Shown: positions 5,420 to 7,826 of the stretch, piece after piece
Layout of the letters: every line of letters starts with the position of its first letter
Position numbering within the stretch: position 1 is the first letter of the stretch
DNA from: an uncultured Oscillospiraceae bacterium
GTDB taxonomy: Bacteria; Bacillota; Clostridia; Oscillospirales; Acutalibacteraceae
DNA length: 7,826 bases
NCBI GenBank assembly: GCA_902490145.1
Contig: CABUCT010000057.1
Span: 1 to 7,826 of the forward strand
Direction of reading: 5' to 3'
Notes under the pieces: model-generated
What the model saw: the letters and a program-made list of their open reading frames with translations, nothing else
Databases searched by the model: none
What the model was told of the DNA's origin: nothing
Position numbers and translations under genes: made by a program

Positions 5420-7678
5420 TTAGATAGCCACATAGTCTCCGACGGGGAATGTGTTAATTTTACCGACTGCTCTCTGAAGTATCAATAAAGCATCAAGAGT
5501 TGTAACGTTTTCCTTGCCGTCAACATTTGCAATGATGAATTGAGAATCAGTTAAATCAACTTTGTTTACAGAAGCTTGGAGTACATATAAGGCATCGGCA
5601 GTGGTGATGTTTTTGTCGCCGTTTACATCACCTGCAAGAGTAAGAGTTGCAGGATTAAATTTAGCAGTTATCATAGCCGAACCATCGGTCATTTTAAAGG
5701 TGTAAACATTATTAGAAACTCTGGTTACGGGAATAACAGAACCGTTAGATATAACTTTTACCGATGAATCATCCAAAGCATATCCGTTATCAGGAGTTAA
5801 AGTTACGGTAACAGTATCATTTTCTTTTGCATAGCTTTCAGAAGTGGAGATAGAGCCGTTTGTAACAGTTGGATCACCATAGACTTCTTTAACCTGGCCA
5901 TCCCATCCGGTTATTGAGCTTATAAAAGAGGATAACTCTTGAGCACACTTTTTATGAATTGCCATAGAAGCATGACCGGACGGAGCTCTTTGATCAAAGT
6001 TTATAAAGCTGTAATTGTATACATTTGTATCGCCTTCAGCATTGATCTCATTTACGACCTGTGCCATATATGGACGCCAATCATGGTACCCTGTGATAGA
6101 AAAGGCCACTACAATTTTAGATGTAGGGTTGACCATGCGAACCTGACGAACAAAAGCTTTTGCATTTATTACAAATTGAGAAGTTGAAAGACTTCCGGCT
6201 CTTCCGTCATGATCGTTATCGCCAAGATGAATAACCACAACATCGGATGGATTCGAGGCAAAATCATAAACCTCTGAATCACCAATGTTCCAATAGTCAG
6301 TGTATAAATAGGTGTCGGTCATATATCCTTCAGAACAGGCCGCGTCATTTCTGGTAAGAGTGCATCCGCTGCGGGCAGTAATAGTATATTCTGCACCAAG
6401 AGCTGCGGCGGTATATGCTGCGTAAGTGACAGTACCATCCTGAGTTGAAGGATCATAGCCGCTTGATCCAAGAGTAAGGTTACCGTAACCGGTTGTATTG
6501 GAATCACCGATAAATTCGATAGTACGGGAAGATTTTTTAGGAGGTGTAAGGAGTTTTCCAGTTCCTACATCCAAACCAACAAGAGCAAGATGGCTTGTAT
6601 AGCAAACCTCTCCGCGTTTAAGAACAGTTACGGTGTGAATACCTTCGGGAAGTCCGGAAACCAAAGTGTATGTACCGGTTCCGTTTTCAAATGTCATATT
6701 TGTACATTCTCTATTATATTTTTCACGGGCGGCGTCATAGTTATTAGGATTTGAATCTGTGTCAAATTCAACTTGATTAATATCCTTGTCAACATAAATG
6801 TTAACAGTGCCGCTTGTTCCTTCAGCTCTCATAGTAGCCTTAAGTTCGGTTCCATAGAAACGAACAGAAAAACCTGTGGCTGAATAGTTAAAGCAAAGCT
6901 CATTATTTTTATAATAGGTACGTCCATGAGTGGTTATAACATCAGTATAAAGTCCGGTGTTGCGTTTTGCAGTGATATCATCCATTGTATTGTTAAGCAT
7001 ATTTGCAACAACATCAGCGTCATGCTGGGTATTCACTCCGGATTCTGCATAAGCAATATTTTCATTGAATTTTTCCAGCATATGATCACTCATTCCGGCT
7101 GTATCAAAGGTTTTTGCACGATCCAAGGCATTTTTAACAGCAGTATTATCACTTACTTTTTTGGTAGAGGAGAGGCAAATATCATCTAACTTAATAGTGA
7201 TCATACCTTCTGTGGACTTTGCAACTACTTTGATATTTTTAAGCTTGGTAAAATTGGAAGGTGCAAGCACTAAAGTTTGCGTAATTTTATTCCAACCATT
7301 ATTCAAAGACATAGAACCTATTCTTACGTTGAATGTGATAGAATTGGTTTGTGATAATACGATCTTTGAATCAGATGAAAGCTTAGAAACATCATCTATG
7401 TAAAGCCAAGCTTCAAAAAAACCTTTGGATGAAAGCTTTTCACCAAGATCGATATTATAATCTTTAGACTGCATGGTTATGTTGCTTCCGGTTGCAGTAA
7501 GGCTTGCACGGCCTTCGCGGTAATTAACAACATCTGAGCTGGCACCGTCCCAACCATGAGAATAACTGTCAAGATTATCAATAACAGTTATATCATCAGA
7601 CGCTGCCGATACAGACATTAAAGAAATTGTCGAAAAAATCAACAAAGCCGCCAAAAAAGCGGAAATGATTTTTTTCAT
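5420..7678 (-). CDS. Secreted CE2-like SGNH esterase with C-terminal dockerin
   Basis: This is an exported, probably cellulosome-type esterase of 752 residues that likely removes acetyl groups from plant polysaccharides such as xylan or mannan. Order of parts: signal peptide 1-25 or 26 (KK, hydrophobic core, SVSA/A); beta-rich carbohydrate-binding-like module about 30-172; helical, FIVAR-like linker about 176-238; CE2-type N-terminal beta-sandwich about 245-378 (FSVRFYGTELKA, NIYVDKD); SGNH hydrolase about 385-590; divergent InlB-type repeat about 603-675; type I dockerin about 683-740; a short tail. Catalytic marks are nucleophile S393 in GDSNTTG, G438 of block II, N488 in GDND (oxyanion hole) and H569 in GHAS. 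No Asp stands two or three residues before H569. The first dockerin calcium loop (684-695) is canonical; the second (718-729) is degenerate. GAGGT seven bases before the ATG supports the start. It has its own promoter and terminator. Cell-bound or free display depends on an unseen cohesin partner. Confidence 0.88.
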   Translation of the reverse strand: MKKIISAFLAALLIFSTISLMSVSAASDDITVIDNLDSYSHGWDGASSDVVNYREGRASLTATGSNITMQSKDYNIDLGEKLSSKGFFEAWLYIDDVSKLSSDSKIVLSQTNSITFNVRIGSMSLNNGWNKITQTLVLAPSNFTKLKNIKVVAKSTEGMITIKLDDICLSSTKKVSDNTAVKNALDRAKTFDTAGMSDHMLEKFNENIAYAESGVNTQHDADVVANMLNNTMDDITAKRNTGLYTDVITTHGRTYYKNNELCFNYSATGFSVRFYGTELKATMRAEGTSGTVNIYVDKDINQVEFDTDSNPNNYDAAREKYNRECTNMTFENGTGTYTLVSGLPEGIHTVTVLKRGEVCYTSHLALVGLDVGTGKLLTPPKKSSRTIEFIGDSNTTGYGNLTLGSSGYDPSTQDGTVTYAAYTAAALGAEYTITARSGCTLTRNDAACSEGYMTDTYLYTDYWNIGDSEVYDFASNPSDVVVIHLGDNDHDGRAGSLSTSQFVINAKAFVRQVRMVNPTSKIVVAFSITGYHDWRPYMAQVVNEINAEGDTNVYNYSFINFDQRAPSGHASMAIHKKCAQELSSFISSITGWDGQVKEVYGDPTVTNGSISTSESYAKENDTVTVTLTPDNGYALDDSSVKVISNGSVIPVTRVSNNVYTFKMTDGSAMITAKFNPATLTLAGDVNGDKNITTADALYVLQASVNKVDLTDSQFIIANVDGKENVTTLDALLILQRAVGKINTFPVGDYVAI

Positions 7679-7716
7679 TTTTTTGACCTCTTTTCAATTG
7701 ATTATTTAACAAATAC

Positions 7717-7745
7717 ATTATACTTGACATATACATAAAAGTAAA
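7717..7745 (-). promoter_or_regulatory. Sigma-A type promoter of the dockerin esterase gene
   Basis: On the minus strand a consensus -10 box TATAAT (7717-7722) lies 17 bases downstream of TTTACT (7740-7745), a four-of-six match to the -35 consensus. The predicted start is about 30 bases before the GAGGTC ribosome binding site (7685-7690), leaving a short leader with no riboswitch. A regulator site is not evident. Confidence 0.7.
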
Positions 7746-7826
7746 TAGTTTTTAATAAAAAAATCCAGAGTATTTTTGGCAATTCGTAAGAACAAGCATA
7801 AAAAACTTGTAAAAATTGCAGAATAA
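7746..7826. other. AT-rich upstream spacer without a gene
   Basis: These 81 bases hold no open reading frame of note. An interrupted dyad, GCAATT (7779-7784) with AATTGC (7814-7819) enclosing ACAAG (7792-7796) and CTTGT (7806-7810), could be an activator site for the esterase promoter or the remains of a terminator of a gene beyond the window. The arms are short and unevenly spaced, so no function is claimed. Confidence 0.25.

Noticed and set aside
319..7403. Plus-strand reading frames of 60-120 codons across the window
   Set aside because: All but one are opposite the five well-supported minus-strand genes (the 592-777 frame straddles the iorB/iorA junction), none has a recognisable domain or a good ribosome binding site, and their sequences read as antisense shadows.
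7724..7760. TTGACA on the plus strand as a divergent promoter
   Set aside because: No TATAAT-like box lies 16-18 bases downstream and no gene follows to the right within the window; the hexamer falls inside the spacer of the esterase promoter by chance.
7763..7777. A/T-only inverted repeat (AAAAAT with ATTTTT) upstream of the esterase
   Set aside because: Arms consisting only of A and T are expected by chance in this AT-rich spacer and would not form a stable stem.
1..7826. Mobile element, defence system, CRISPR or structural RNA gene
   Set aside because: No transposase, integrase, direct repeat array, tRNA-like fold or gene without a recognisable family was seen; all five genes have clear families.

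Overview
The window is AT-rich, tightly packed bacterial DNA with five intact genes, all on the minus strand, so transcription runs from the right end to the left. It reads like a low-GC, anaerobic Gram-positive (Clostridia, most likely a Ruminococcus/Oscillospiraceae-type gut or rumen fibre degrader). The grounds are a secreted carbohydrate-esterase-like protein with a C-terminal type I dockerin, oxygen-sensitive ferredoxin-linked 2-oxoacid chemistry, strong GGAGG-type ribosome binding sites and sigma-A promoters with AT-rich surroundings. The assignment is an inference from gene content; no marker gene is present.

Right part (5420-7826): a monocistronic unit. A TTTACT-17-TATAAT promoter drives a 752-residue exported protein. 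Its parts are a signal peptide, an N-terminal beta-rich module of unknown ligand, a helical linker, a CE2-type beta-sandwich plus SGNH (GDSL) esterase domain, a divergent InlB-type repeat domain and a dockerin. The unit ends at a 14-bp perfect-stem intrinsic terminator twelve bases after the stop codon.

Middle and left part (36-5354): a second unit starts at a near-consensus promoter (TTGACT-17-TATTAT) and runs through four closely spaced genes: a sodium:solute symporter, a phenylacetate-CoA ligase family enzyme (paaK-like), and the alpha and beta subunits of indolepyruvate:ferredoxin oxidoreductase (iorA, iorB). Gaps are 42 and 32 bases, and iorA and iorB overlap in a TAATG. The predicted mRNA begins almost exactly with a 10-bp stem-loop, which as DNA is also an operator-like inverted repeat.

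Together the four genes describe interconversion of aryl acids (phenylacetate, indoleacetate, 4-hydroxyphenylacetate), their CoA thioesters and aryl-pyruvates. One direction is salvage: import of an arylacetate, ATP-dependent activation, and reductive carboxylation to the aryl-pyruvate precursor of an aromatic amino acid. The other is fermentative: oxidative decarboxylation of an aryl-pyruvate and recovery of ATP from the aryl-CoA. The linked symporter makes the salvage direction attractive, but the sequence alone does not settle it. I saw no mobile element, CRISPR array, tRNA, rRNA, known riboswitch or broken gene, and nothing that amounts to a wholly new system; the most interesting points are the arylacetate operon, its 5' stem-loop and the module make-up of the esterase.
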